A stretch of DNA of 9,701 nt from CAUZSM01 sp963582685 (GTDB taxonomy: Archaea; Thermoplasmatota; Poseidoniia; Poseidoniales; Thalassarchaeaceae): the NCBI GenBank assembly GCA_963582685.1, contig CAUZSM010000062.1, positions 1-9,701 on the forward strand, written 5' to 3'. Shown piece by piece: positions 1-6,995 of this stretch; the stretch's first letter is position 1, and the number at the start of each line of letters is the position of its first letter. The notes under the pieces are model-generated. The model did not search any database and had not been told where the DNA came from. It was given only the letters and a program-made list of their open reading frames with translations. The position numbers and the translations under genes are program-made.

Positions 1-515
1 AGGCCATTGCAGAGGGCATACCACTGCTTGACTGGGCCAACTGTGAGGGGTTGGATATTGTCATTGATGGGGCCGATGAGTTCGACCCTGAATTCAATCT
101 CATCAAAGGTGGGGGTGGCGCACTGCTGAGAGAGAAGATTGTTGCAGAATCCAGCGGTGGGATGGTTGTCGTTGCAGATGCGAGTAAGCAGGTGGATGTC
201 CTCGGGGCATTCGCGTTACCCATCGAGGTCAACCCCTACGGACGCCAACAGACAATGCGTAGAATATCTGCAGTTTGCACCGGTCCAGTTGTGCTTAGAC
301 AACAGGCGGGTGAGGATTACCTGACTGACAATGGCAATCCGATTCTTGACGCGCATTTTGGCCCTAGTATCTCTGTCCCAGTGGCGCTGGAAGCCGACCT
401 CAGGGCTATCACCGGTGTGGTTGAGGTCGGACTGTTCACTGGAATCTGTGATGTTGTTGTACTCGCTTCTCCAGAAGGATGCGAGATATTGCGTAAACCG
501 AATGGCCGGCTTTAG
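1..515 (+). CDS. rpiA: Ribose-5-phosphate isomerase A, 3' portion (5' truncated by window edge)
   Basis: Interconverts ribose 5-phosphate and ribulose 5-phosphate in the cytosol, in the pentose phosphate and nucleotide-precursor pathway. The reading frame is open from base 3, so the N-terminal part of the gene lies outside the window; about 170 residues remain of a family that is usually about 220-230. Visible RpiA hallmarks are DGADE (bases 66-80, substrate loop), followed by KGGGGALLREKIVA (from base 105), whose Lys and Glu correspond to the catalytic residues of the family. Further on are GNPILDAHFG and, near the end, ITGVVEVGLFTGIC, also conserved in the family. Stop is TAG at 513-515. 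A TTG at 51 in the same frame is internal, not the start, because conserved sequence (GIPLLDWAN) lies upstream of it. A tRNA-Lys gene follows 55 nt later on the same strand. Identification is firm from the motifs. Confidence 0.95.
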   Translation, partial: AIAEGIPLLDWANCEGLDIVIDGADEFDPEFNLIKGGGGALLREKIVAESSGGMVVVADASKQVDVLGAFALPIEVNPYGRQQTMRRISAVCTGPVVLRQQAGEDYLTDNGNPILDAHFGPSISVPVALEADLRAITGVVEVGLFTGICDVVVLASPEGCEILRKPNGRL

Positions 516-570
516 ACTTGGACCATTCCTCTGCCGTCACTATCATAGAGGGGTGGACGGTCGCCGGATT

Positions 571-644
571 GGGCGATTAGCTTAGCTAGGTAGAGCGACG
601 GGCTCTTAACCCGTAGGTCAGGGGTTCGAACCCCCTATCGCCCG
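571..644 (+). tRNA. tRNA-Lys, anticodon CTT
   Basis: A complete cloverleaf can be folded by eye. The acceptor stem GGGCGAT (571-577) pairs perfectly with ATCGCCC (637-643), and the discriminator is G at 644. The D arm has GCTT/GAGC stems around AGCTAGGTA. The anticodon stem ACGGG/CCCGT encloses loop CTCTTAA, giving anticodon CTT at 605-607. The T arm AGGGG/CCCCT has loop TTCGAAC. There is no intron and no encoded CCA. A G discriminator is what I expect for archaeal rather than bacterial tRNA-Lys, which fits the other archaeal signs here. No convincing promoter box is visible in the 55 nt between rpiA and the tRNA. Confidence 0.95.
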
Positions 645-678
645 CTCCAATAATCGAGCGATGGTGGTATGCATCCGT

Positions 679-1674
679 TCATGCCTCAACCGTTGTTCCA
701 GCAAGTCCTCGGACTGCAGACAACGCATCTCCTGGCTGACATAGCAGGACCTCCATGCCGGGAATAGCAACCTTCGCGGCAAGCAGAGCCTCGACTTTTG
801 GACCCATGCTGCCTGCTGGGAATTGGCCTTGTGCCTGATGTGCTGTCAGGTCAGCGGCAGCAATCAGCCGCAGTGACTTCTCATTGCTTGTTCCAAAGTT
901 CAAGCGGATTGAATCGACCCTTGTGCTGATGATAAGCAAGTCCACTCCTAGCGCACGCGCGAGCAGACTTGAGACACGGTCCTTGTCGATGACTGCCTCA
1001 ACACCGTGAATCCCGTCATCAGCGATGATAACCGGTATTCCACCGCCACCGCAAGAGAGAACCACTGCACCAGCATCCACCAGCGCGGCTATCGCATCAA
1101 CATCGAGAATCTCAAGTGGCTCGGGTGAAGCGACCACCCTGCGCATGCCTACTGCAGTCTCCTTCACCACCCAATCATCGGGGCAGCCACTTGCCGCTTC
1201 TGCGCTCATCACAGGCCCAACCGGTTTGGTCGGGTCAGAAAATGCATCATCGTCTGCACTGACCACGACTCTAGTCAGTAGAGTTGCAACCTGCTCATGC
1301 CGACCCCTGCCGGTTAGAACTCCATCCAATCGAGTTGCAATATCGTGGCCAAGAGTCCCTTGAGTGGCCGCCACCCAATTATCCAGCCCCTCAGGTCTAC
1401 TGATGTAATCCACCGCCTCAATTGCGGCTTCTTCCATCAGTAGCAATTGGCCGACCTGTGGGCCGTTTCCATGGGTCATCACCACTCGGTATCCTGCTTC
1501 AAGCAGGTCGACAACGTCATCGAGTACTGCGCCTAGAACATCGGTGGAATCCCCGTCAGGCTTTGATGGGTCAGACAGAGCATTTCCGCCCACTGCATAC
1601 AAACAAGTGCGCATCGCCCGATTCTTGCTGATGTTTAGACCAGCGCGGGCATCAGCAGGGCGGTGAAGACGCAT
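679..1674 (-). CDS. arcC: Carbamate kinase (amino-acid kinase family)
   Basis: Catalyses reversible phosphoryl transfer between carbamate/ATP and carbamoyl phosphate/ADP in the cytosol; in archaea it may work for catabolic ATP production or for carbamoyl-phosphate supply. In the 331-residue product the motifs come in family order: AVGGNAL (27-33, phosphate-binding), THGNGPQVG (67-75), TQGTLG (104-109), DPTKPVGP (147-154), RRVVASPEP (178-186), CGGGGIPV (208-215), EAVIDKDR (226-233), LNFGTSNEKSL (258-268) and FPAGSMGPKVEA (285-296). The start at 1674 is chosen because GGAGG on the minus strand (1682-1686) sits 7 nt upstream. That start adds about 20 residues before the conserved core compared with usual carbamate kinases (about 310 aa). 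An internal ATG at 1614 would give a standard-length protein but has no SD. It is transcribed divergently from asnS, and no arginine deiminase or ornithine carbamoyltransferase partner is visible in the window. Confidence 0.92.
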   Translation of the reverse strand: MRLHRPADARAGLNISKNRAMRTCLYAVGGNALSDPSKPDGDSTDVLGAVLDDVVDLLEAGYRVVMTHGNGPQVGQLLLMEEAAIEAVDYISRPEGLDNWVAATQGTLGHDIATRLDGVLTGRGRHEQVATLLTRVVVSADDDAFSDPTKPVGPVMSAEAASGCPDDWVVKETAVGMRRVVASPEPLEILDVDAIAALVDAGAVVLSCGGGGIPVIIADDGIHGVEAVIDKDRVSSLLARALGVDLLIISTRVDSIRLNFGTSNEKSLRLIAAADLTAHQAQGQFPAGSMGPKVEALLAAKVAIPGMEVLLCQPGDALSAVRGLAGTTVEA

Positions 1675-1680
1675 TCAGGT

Positions 1681-1686
1681 TCCTCC
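1681..1686 (-). promoter_or_regulatory. Shine-Dalgarno site of the carbamate kinase gene
   Basis: Read on the minus strand this is GGAGGA, with 7 nt between GGAGG and the ATG at 1674. It is the reason for preferring the upstream start over the internal ATG at 1614. Confidence 0.7.
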
Positions 1687-1771
1687 GAGAGGTTCCCGGA
1701 CAGATGTCATCCAACATCAACGTTCCCAAGATACGCAAGGTCGTAATTCAAAAGCCGTTGTCTATCAGCGT

Positions 1772-1778
1772 GAGGTGA
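1772..1778 (+). promoter_or_regulatory. Shine-Dalgarno site of asnS
   Basis: GAGGTGA is a full match to the anti-SD complement and lies 8 nt before the ATG at 1787. It decides against the in-frame GTG at 1775, which falls inside the SD itself. The rest of the divergent spacer (1675-1771) shows no clear TATA/BRE; the most AT-rich stretch is around 1742-1753. Confidence 0.75.
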
Positions 1779-1786
1779 GGCGAGAC

Positions 1787-3118
1787 ATGGAGAAGTCAAC
1801 ATGGGTCGGCGACGTGCAGTCGGGCAAGCACGATGAGCAAGAGGTTGAGTTGGCCGGATGGATTCATCGAACCCGTGGCTCAAACAAGATTCGGTTCATC
1901 GTACTGCGGGATTCCACAGGTCATATTCAGTGCGTCGCCAAGCGTGATAAAGTCGGTGATGAGACGTTTGAAGCGCTGAAGAATTCCCTGATTGAAGCCA
2001 GTGTGAAACTCACTGGGCGAGTCAATGTCGATGAGAGAGCACCCGGTGGGCACGAATTGGAGGTGACTGCTGCAGAAATTGTCGGACCAGTCTCTCCAGA
2101 TAGACCATTCCCAATCACAGAATCGGCGATGGAGGGTGCGGAAGGTGGAGAGACAGAGTTCCTTCTCGACAATAGGCATCTCTACCTGCGAACCGACCGA
2201 ATGACCACTATGCTGAAGATCCGCTCCAGCGTATTCGGAGCGATTCATTCCTATTTCCGCGACCGCGAGTTCATTGAGTACCAAGCACCTTGCTTCGTTG
2301 CGGGGGCGGTCGAAGGTGGAAGCACCCTCTTTGAAGTCCCATACTTTGGACGCACGGCGTACTTGACGCAGTCTTGGCAACTCTACGCAGAGGCAGCCAT
2401 GCCGGCATTGGAGCGGCTGTATACCATAGCACCGTCTTTCCGAGCCGAAAAGAGTCGCACTCGCAGACACCTGACCGAATTCTGGCACGCGGAAATGGAG
2501 ATTGCATGGGGCGGAAACTCCGACGTGATGGAGCACGGAGAGGCCCTTGTCAGACACATCTCGAGAACCCTGCTTGACGAGCGAGAGAGTGAATTGAGCA
2601 GTTTGGGTAGAGACCTTGACTTGATTGCAAGATACGCAGACACTCCCTATCCACGTATGAGGTACGATGAGGCTGTAGAAACATTACAGGGCATGGGCGT
2701 CGATATAGAGTGGGGTCAAGACCTTGATTACACAAAGGAGAAAGTTCTGACCGCCGACTTCGATGTGCCACATTTCCTCACTCATTACCCTCGTATTGCT
2801 AAGCCGTTCTACCATCGCCAGGACCCAGACGATGACAAGTATGTGCTATGCCACGACCTGCTAGCACCCGAGGGATACGGGGAGATTATCGGCGGTGGAG
2901 AGAGAACATGGTCCGAGGAGGAGATTCTCAAGCGTATCGACGAGGAAGGAACTCCTAGGGAGCCATATGAGTTTTACATCGATGTCCGACGATATGGCGG
3001 TGTGCCTCACGGTGGATTCGGCCTTGGGGTGGACCGAGTGTGTGCATGGCTTTCCGGTGCTGACCACATTCGTGAGGTGATTCCATTCCCACGAGACTCC
3101 CGTAGAGTCACACCTTAG
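1787..3118 (+). CDS. asnS: Asparaginyl-tRNA synthetase (class IIb, archaeal type)
   Basis: Charges tRNA-Asn with asparagine, using ATP, in the cytosol. The product is 443 residues. Residues 1-105 form the OB-fold anticodon-binding domain (ELAGWIHRTRG, IRFIVLRDSTGHIQCV, DERAPGGHELEV). The class II catalytic core follows: a VEGGSTLF segment (175-182), motif 2 FRAEKSRTRRHLTEFW (218-233), APEGYGEIIGG (360-370), and motif 3 GLGVDR (412-417) with the typical class IIb C-terminus FPRDSRRVTP. KSRTRRHLTEFW and VEGGSTLF are as in archaeal AsnRS and differ from AspRS, which has a different motif 2. The N-terminal anticodon domain argues against the AsnRS-derived asparagine synthetase paralogues that lack it. 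The ATG at 1787 is chosen for its SD. The gene is divergent from carbamate kinase, and its last 11 nt overlap the end of the convergent gene at 3108. Confidence 0.93.
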   Translation: MEKSTWVGDVQSGKHDEQEVELAGWIHRTRGSNKIRFIVLRDSTGHIQCVAKRDKVGDETFEALKNSLIEASVKLTGRVNVDERAPGGHELEVTAAEIVGPVSPDRPFPITESAMEGAEGGETEFLLDNRHLYLRTDRMTTMLKIRSSVFGAIHSYFRDREFIEYQAPCFVAGAVEGGSTLFEVPYFGRTAYLTQSWQLYAEAAMPALERLYTIAPSFRAEKSRTRRHLTEFWHAEMEIAWGGNSDVMEHGEALVRHISRTLLDERESELSSLGRDLDLIARYADTPYPRMRYDEAVETLQGMGVDIEWGQDLDYTKEKVLTADFDVPHFLTHYPRIAKPFYHRQDPDDDKYVLCHDLLAPEGYGEIIGGGERTWSEEEILKRIDEEGTPREPYEFYIDVRRYGGVPHGGFGLGVDRVCAWLSGADHIREVIPFPRDSRRVTP

Positions 3119-3935
3119 TAGACATCGACATCTTGTCGATTTGTTTACCGAGCACATATAGAATCAGACTTGTGGTCAACGAAAACACGCCGATTAGTGT
3201 AGCAGCGAAAGCGGCGAGTGCCACGCCGAGACTAACTGGGTCATGTGGGCCTTGGAATGAGGCGAACTCCTGAAACATCTCGTATCCAAGTAAGAAGAAG
3301 ATTACTCCCGGCACACCAAACAAGATGAGTGGGTGGCGGCTCTCCAACATCCAGTAGAATAACTGAGCGAATCTGCTGGCGGAAGCTAAAGATTCCCGCT
3401 GATGCACCCGATTTTCCGGGTCCAACTCCACCACGCGTAGCGCAATATCTCTTGACAATTCGGCGGGGTGGTCACTGGGGGATTGTGCAGCAACCGCAGC
3501 CAACCCTGTTGGAGAGGCACAGGCAAACTGGATGTCTGCCTCCAAATAGGTGTAGGAATCAGAAGTGAGGGCCTTCTCAATCGGTTCACCATTGCGCCTA
3601 TTCTCAGTTCTGTGCTTGAAAGCAATGAATAGGTCGTGGCCCTGTCGGGCAAGACCTACCGTGCGTGGAAGATTTGACAGGCTCCATTTATCGTCAAGAG
3701 CAATCAGAATAGTGGTATCAGTAGTCTCATGCGCATTGATACTGGCCGCAATTGATGGAGCATCGGTCCCCCCTTCGTGGCGGATGACCGTCGCCCCTGC
3801 CTTCTTCGCCAACTCTCTGGTTTCATCAGTGTCCGAGAGGTCGAGCAGAAAAACCTCCTCTGCGAAATCAAAAGAACGGACTACTGCCGATGCGATTCGC
3901 AGCGACTGGTCTCTCGCAATCAGAACTATCCGCAT
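3108..3935 (-). CDS. Degenerate GT2-like glycosyltransferase with two C-terminal membrane segments
   Basis: A 275-residue protein with a shortened GT-A-like N-terminal region and a membrane C-terminus. It opens MRIVLIARDQSLRIA, parallel to the VVMPARNESRLIA opening of the adjacent GT2. It continues EEVFLLDLSDTDETRELAKKAG (26-47) where active enzymes have a VVDDGSTDAT-type nucleotide-binding motif. LDDKWSLSNLP (80-90) sits at the place of a (D)xDGQxDPxDLP metal motif, and EADIQFACASPTG (132-144) mirrors RDTQCGYTATS of the neighbour. C-terminal hydrophobic segments lie at about 203-218 (HPLILFGVPGVIFFLLG) and 236-263, a layout common in archaeal polyprenyl-phosphate sugar transferases. Because DDGSTD and DxD are altered, it may be inactive, regulatory, or of changed specificity; this is inference. 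The ATG at 3935 is preferred (GAGG 3 nt upstream); an in-frame TTG at 3944 is the alternative. It converges on asnS with an 11-nt overlap and diverges from the intact GT2 gene. Confidence 0.6.
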   Translation of the reverse strand: MRIVLIARDQSLRIASAVVRSFDFAEEVFLLDLSDTDETRELAKKAGATVIRHEGGTDAPSIAASINAHETTDTTILIALDDKWSLSNLPRTVGLARQGHDLFIAFKHRTENRRNGEPIEKALTSDSYTYLEADIQFACASPTGLAAVAAQSPSDHPAELSRDIALRVVELDPENRVHQRESLASASRFAQLFYWMLESRHPLILFGVPGVIFFLLGYEMFQEFASFQGPHDPVSLGVALAAFAATLIGVFSLTTSLILYVLGKQIDKMSMSTKV

Positions 3936-4031
3936 ATGCCTCAAGGTGTGAGGCCACAGTCGAGCCGTTCAATGATTCGGTCTATCTCTCCAACAGAACT
4001 GCGGACGCGTTGAAGAACCCCCTCACCGCAC

Positions 4032-4036
4032 GGAGG
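4032..4036 (+). promoter_or_regulatory. Shine-Dalgarno site of the GT2 gene
   Basis: GGAGG lies 3 nt before the ATG at 4040. The spacing is short but still supports this start over frame extensions back to 3890, which would run antisense into the neighbouring gene. The in-frame TTG at 4043 and GTG at 4052 remain possible. Confidence 0.5.
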
Positions 4037-4039
4037 TTC

Positions 4040-5038
4040 ATGTTGGGGGGCGTGTGCGTCGCTGTGGTGATGCCCGCTCGCAATGAGTCACGACTGATTG
4101 CGAGCACTATTCGCAGCGTACCTGCTGAAGTTGACCTCCTCATCGTGGTTGATGACGGCTCAACCGACGCAACTGCAGAACTCGCCGAACAGGCAATGCT
4201 TGAAGTTGGCAGGACAGTTGAATTCGAATCAGAATCACCCCGTGGAATCGTGTTGCGAAGCGGAGGGATTGGCGTAGGTGGTGCGATATCACTTGGAAGT
4301 AGGCATTTACTGACTTTAGTTGATGCGGGTTTACTAGTTGGGTCGAAATGGATAACTGTAGTAATGGCGGGAGACGGACAGATGGACCCCGCAGACCTGC
4401 CGGTTTTGGTCAAGCCAATCGTCTCCGGCACGGCAGACCACGTCAAAGGAAACCGATTCGATCATCCACTCGGACCGAAGGGGATGCCATTGTCAAGACG
4501 GCTCGGAACATGGTGGTTGGAGCGGCTGACATCGCTGGCCAGTGGAATCAGGCTGCGCGATACCCAATGTGGATACACAGCAACTTCCCTCAATATGATA
4601 CGCGAATGGGATTGGCAGAATACCTGGCAAGGATTCGGCTACCCGAATTGGTGGTTGATGGAAGCAGGTAGGCGCGGCTTCCGTGTGACTGAACAACCGG
4701 TGCGCTCAATATATGGCGATGAGAATTCCGCCATCCGGATTCACAGATTCTTGCCAGTCGTGTCATGGATGCTGTGGAAGGGTGTGTGGCGACGAGGTGT
4801 TGATTGGTATGTACTCGGTAAAGAGGAAAGGGGCATTCAAGCATCGCAGAGAACAAGAGCGACTGTTACCTTACTCTGGTTCAGCGCCTGGGGATTACTT
4901 GCAGCAGCACCATTACTAGCCTACGGATTTGGAATGGCGTGGGCAGCTGCCGCTATACTTGCACCACCAGCATTCATGTTACTCGCTGCCTTGGACCGTA
5001 GGGAAGCGAGCCGCAGATATCGGGGAGTTGGCGTTTGA
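4040..5038 (+). CDS. Family 2 glycosyltransferase, dolichyl-phosphate sugar synthase-like
   Basis: Predicted to move a sugar from a nucleotide donor, probably onto a polyprenyl-phosphate or membrane-bound acceptor, on the cytosolic face of the membrane. The 332-residue product has a full GT-A fold signature: VVMPARNES (9-17), LIVVDDGSTDAT (34-45, nucleotide binding), VVMAGDGQMDPADLP (107-121, metal/donor site), KGNRF (136-140) and LRDTQCGYTATS (172-183). It then has WWLMEAGRRGFRVTEQPVRSIY (204-225), typical of the acceptor/back side of these enzymes. Two hydrophobic stretches at about 273-295 and 297-318 anchor the C-terminus. The start at 4040 fits the family, since the motif VVMPARNE normally lies about ten residues from the N-terminus. 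Donor and acceptor cannot be read from the sequence. It is divergent from a degenerate paralogue and followed 1 nt later by a small membrane protein gene, so the two are probably cotranscribed and translationally coupled. Confidence 0.87.
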   Translation: MLGGVCVAVVMPARNESRLIASTIRSVPAEVDLLIVVDDGSTDATAELAEQAMLEVGRTVEFESESPRGIVLRSGGIGVGGAISLGSRHLLTLVDAGLLVGSKWITVVMAGDGQMDPADLPVLVKPIVSGTADHVKGNRFDHPLGPKGMPLSRRLGTWWLERLTSLASGIRLRDTQCGYTATSLNMIREWDWQNTWQGFGYPNWWLMEAGRRGFRVTEQPVRSIYGDENSAIRIHRFLPVVSWMLWKGVWRRGVDWYVLGKEERGIQASQRTRATVTLLWFSAWGLLAAAPLLAYGFGMAWAAAAILAPPAFMLLAALDRREASRRYRGVGV

Positions 5039-5039
5039 A

Positions 5040-5456
5040 ATGGAAGAACTGGAGGGTGCAGTCGCTGAGGCGAAAGGCCTGTGGAAGTGGATTACATCAT
5101 CCGCTTTCATTGCTGGACTGTGCTGCTTGCCCTCAGTGCTGTTGGCGGGTTTTGGGCTGATGAGTTTGAGTGCGGCCGATGCTTTGTCAAAACAACTGTA
5201 CTTCGGGCCATTCCGACCTTTCCTCTATCTGATGACGTTGGGTTTCCTCTCCTATGGATTGGTGCATCATTTCCGCAGTAAGGGAATATGCACGATCGAC
5301 GAAGCCAAGCGGCAGAGAACGCGAATTGTCAATACGACTCTACTGGTCTTGATATTCGCTTTCTGTATATTCTGGGTTTGGGATTACATCATCATCCAGT
5401 TGCTGGGAATAGCAATCGGCCTGCCTTGGCTAGAAGACGCAGTTTGGAATTTCTGA
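5040..5456 (+). CDS. Small MerT-like three-helix membrane protein
   Basis: A 138-residue protein with a short charged N-terminus (MEELEGAVAEAKGLWKW) and three predicted membrane segments at about 17-40, 55-75 and 95-125. The first helix contains vicinal cysteines in GLCCLPSVLLAGFGL (C28, C29), as in MerT mercuric transporters. The second helix begins with GPFRPFLYL, comparable to the PYRPLF stretch of MerT, and the following loop has KGICTIDEAKRQR with a single Cys (C84). Canonical MerT has a Cys pair in that loop, so the resemblance is structural and the metal cargo is uncertain. No merA, merP or merR is visible. The ATG at 5040 lies 1 nt after the GT2 stop (TGA 5036-5038). An upstream ATG in the same frame at 4929 would overlap the GT2 coding region and encodes unlikely sequence. 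An alternative view is a generic small membrane partner of the GT2. Confidence 0.5.
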   Translation: MEELEGAVAEAKGLWKWITSSAFIAGLCCLPSVLLAGFGLMSLSAADALSKQLYFGPFRPFLYLMTLGFLSYGLVHHFRSKGICTIDEAKRQRTRIVNTTLLVLIFAFCIFWVWDYIIIQLLGIAIGLPWLEDAVWNF

Positions 5457-5571
5457 TTGAGCACACTTACCGTGGGCAGCACCAACTCCGACAGGCGAAA
5501 TTGCACATTATATCCACCCTCGTGCAAAAGCAATGAGTTCCGGCGCACTGCGAGTGTGTAGAAGGTGAAGG

Positions 5572-5645
5572 TGGGCCCGCCCAGATTTGAACTGGGGACT
5601 GACGCCCCCGAAGCGCCAAGTATAGCCAAGCTAACCCACGGGCCC
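5572..5645 (-). tRNA. tRNA-Pro, anticodon CGG
   Basis: On the minus strand the acceptor GGGCCCG (5645-5639) pairs fully with CGGGCCC (5579-5573), and the discriminator is A at 5572. The D stem GGTT pairs with TACT as G-U, G-C, U-A and a U13-U22 mismatch. The anticodon stem GGCGC/GCGTC holds loop TTCGGGG, giving anticodon CGG (plus-strand 5608-5610) with G37, as usual for tRNA-Pro. The variable loop is AGTC, and the T arm CCCAG/CTGGG has loop TTCAAAT. No intron and no encoded CCA. The flanking stretches 5457-5571 and 5646-5768 hold no gene that I can support; a TTTT run on the minus strand at about 5524-5527 could act as a weak terminator. Confidence 0.93.
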
Positions 5646-5768
5646 TGTTAATCGCCACCCACTGACGCCCCTCTTTGGCCCTTTCGCCACAGGCAATAGG
5701 ATGCATTGTGCGATGATAATCACAGCGAATGGTTGATGGGCGAAGGTCAGGTGCCGCACCCATAGGCG

Positions 5769-6986
5769 ATGTTCATGAGTGATTGGCGCAGTTTCGATGT
5801 CGCAAATCCTACCGAGGAGCATGCGATGATTCGTGAGATGGTTCGAGACTTCGTACGTGAGGAAGTTGAGCCGCAGGCATTGGAGCACGACCGTGAGGAG
5901 AAGTTCAACCTCGCATTGTTTCGCCAGTTAGGTGAATTCGGCCTACTCGGAATTACTGTTCCTGAGCAATATGGTGGGGCCGGAATGGATGCTACCGCTG
6001 CTGCTATCGTTAATGAGGAATTGTCCTATTCTGACCCAGGTTTCTGCCTTGCTTACCTCGCTCACGCGCAATTGATGGTCAACAATCTCGCCGTCAATGG
6101 CAGTGAGGAACAGAAGGCTCGCATCTTGCCAAAGGTTTGCAGTGGTGAGTGGGTCGGCTGTATGGCGATGAGTGAACCGGACTATGGAACAGATGTTCTC
6201 GGCATGACTACCACCGCTGAGCAGCAGGCCGATGGCACTTGGAAGATCAATGGGCGTAAGATGTGGATTACCAATGGCGTCATCGATGAGCAAGGCACTG
6301 CAGCAGACGTGGTTTGGCTTTATGCGCGTACGGGTGAGGACGAGAAGGGCAGGCCGCAAATATCCACTTTCATTGTTGAGAATGGCATGGCTGGGTATGC
6401 AAGTGGTCAGAAAATCCTCGACAAAACAGGTATGCGAGCAAGCAACACCTCTGAATTGGTATTCGATGACTGCATCGTTCCGGCTGAGAATTTGGTAGGT
6501 GAGCCCGGCGGTTCGATTTCACACATGATGAGGAATCTTGAGTTGGAGCGTCTCACGTTGGCAGCGATGTCTCTGGGCATTGCGCGTCGCTGTTTGACCG
6601 ACATGAACCGCTATGCGAGCGAGCGCAAGGCGTTCGGCGAGGAGATTCGAAACTTCGGGCAGATTCAGCGACACATCGGCGAGTCTTGGGCCGAGTACCG
6701 TGCCATGCGTGCATACATCTACGATACAGCGCGTGGTTTGGACCTGAACACAGGTGGCAACCGACTCGATTCCGATGGAGTCAAACTCTATTGTACAACA
6801 GCGGCGAAGAACATCGCTGACCGCGCCATTCAGGTATTGGGTGGCTACGGATATGTGGGCGAATATGTCGTCGAGAGATTGTGGCGCGATGCCAAATTGC
6901 TTGAGATTGGCGGCGGCACTCTTGAGAGCCATCAGAAGAACATCACACGCGACCTCGCAAATGATGCTGACGCCATCGAGCGCTGA
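5769..6986 (+). CDS. Acyl-CoA dehydrogenase, isovaleryl-CoA dehydrogenase-like
   Basis: An FAD enzyme that introduces the alpha,beta double bond into an acyl-CoA; the features point to isovaleryl-CoA, the leucine-degradation intermediate. The 405-residue length is normal for the family. The N-terminal helical domain has LLGITVPEQYGGAGMD (59-74). The middle beta-domain has CMAMSEPDYGTD (131-142), WKINGRKMWITNG (158-170) and KTGMRASNTSELVFDDCIVP (219-238). The C-terminal domain has ERKAFGEEIRNFGQIQ (285-300), IQVLGGYGYVGEYVVERLWRDAK (354-376) and IGGGTLES (380-387). In medium- and short-chain enzymes the catalytic Glu lies in the last motif (EGT); here it is Gly382. Instead E260 in NLELERL occupies the position of the catalytic Glu of isovaleryl-CoA dehydrogenase. 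The start at 5769 has only a weak upstream SD; ATG at 5775 is equally possible. The stop TGA is embedded in the SD of the next gene. Confidence 0.93.
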   Translation: MFMSDWRSFDVANPTEEHAMIREMVRDFVREEVEPQALEHDREEKFNLALFRQLGEFGLLGITVPEQYGGAGMDATAAAIVNEELSYSDPGFCLAYLAHAQLMVNNLAVNGSEEQKARILPKVCSGEWVGCMAMSEPDYGTDVLGMTTTAEQQADGTWKINGRKMWITNGVIDEQGTAADVVWLYARTGEDEKGRPQISTFIVENGMAGYASGQKILDKTGMRASNTSELVFDDCIVPAENLVGEPGGSISHMMRNLELERLTLAAMSLGIARRCLTDMNRYASERKAFGEEIRNFGQIQRHIGESWAEYRAMRAYIYDTARGLDLNTGGNRLDSDGVKLYCTTAAKNIADRAIQVLGGYGYVGEYVVERLWRDAKLLEIGGGTLESHQKNITRDLANDADAIER

Positions 6987-6990
6987 GGTG
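6985..6990 (+). promoter_or_regulatory. Shine-Dalgarno site of the HD-domain gene, overlapping the upstream stop codon
   Basis: GAGGTG lies 5 nt before the ATG at 6996 and shares two bases with the TGA (6984-6986) of the acyl-CoA dehydrogenase gene. This supports cotranscription with ribosome handover. Confidence 0.65.
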
Positions 6991-6995
6991 GGCTG

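Noticed and set aside
1675..1786. Archaeal TATA/BRE promoter elements in the carbamate kinase-asnS divergent spacer
   Set aside because: Only a loosely AT-rich stretch near 1742-1753 is visible; too weak to call as a promoter.
1880..2557. A 225-codon minus-strand open frame inside asnS
   Set aside because: It lies wholly antisense to a well-conserved synthetase domain and its translation shows no recognisable motif; it is a shadow of asnS.
3890..4039. Upstream extension of the GT2 gene
   Set aside because: It would overlap the start of the divergent gene, encodes sequence unlike the family, and the SD at 4032-4036 supports the ATG at 4040.
4929..5039. Upstream extension of the MerT-like gene into the GT2 coding region
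   Set aside because: The His/Tyr-rich translation is a frame shadow of GT2; the ATG at 5040 directly after the GT2 stop is the natural coupled start.
5467..5763. Minus-strand open frames over 5384-5763
   Set aside because: They run through the tRNA-Pro gene and carry no motif; not coding.
6519..6932. A 137-codon minus-strand open frame, and a second one at 5943-6359
   Set aside because: Both are antisense to the conserved acyl-CoA dehydrogenase core and lack start signals or motifs.
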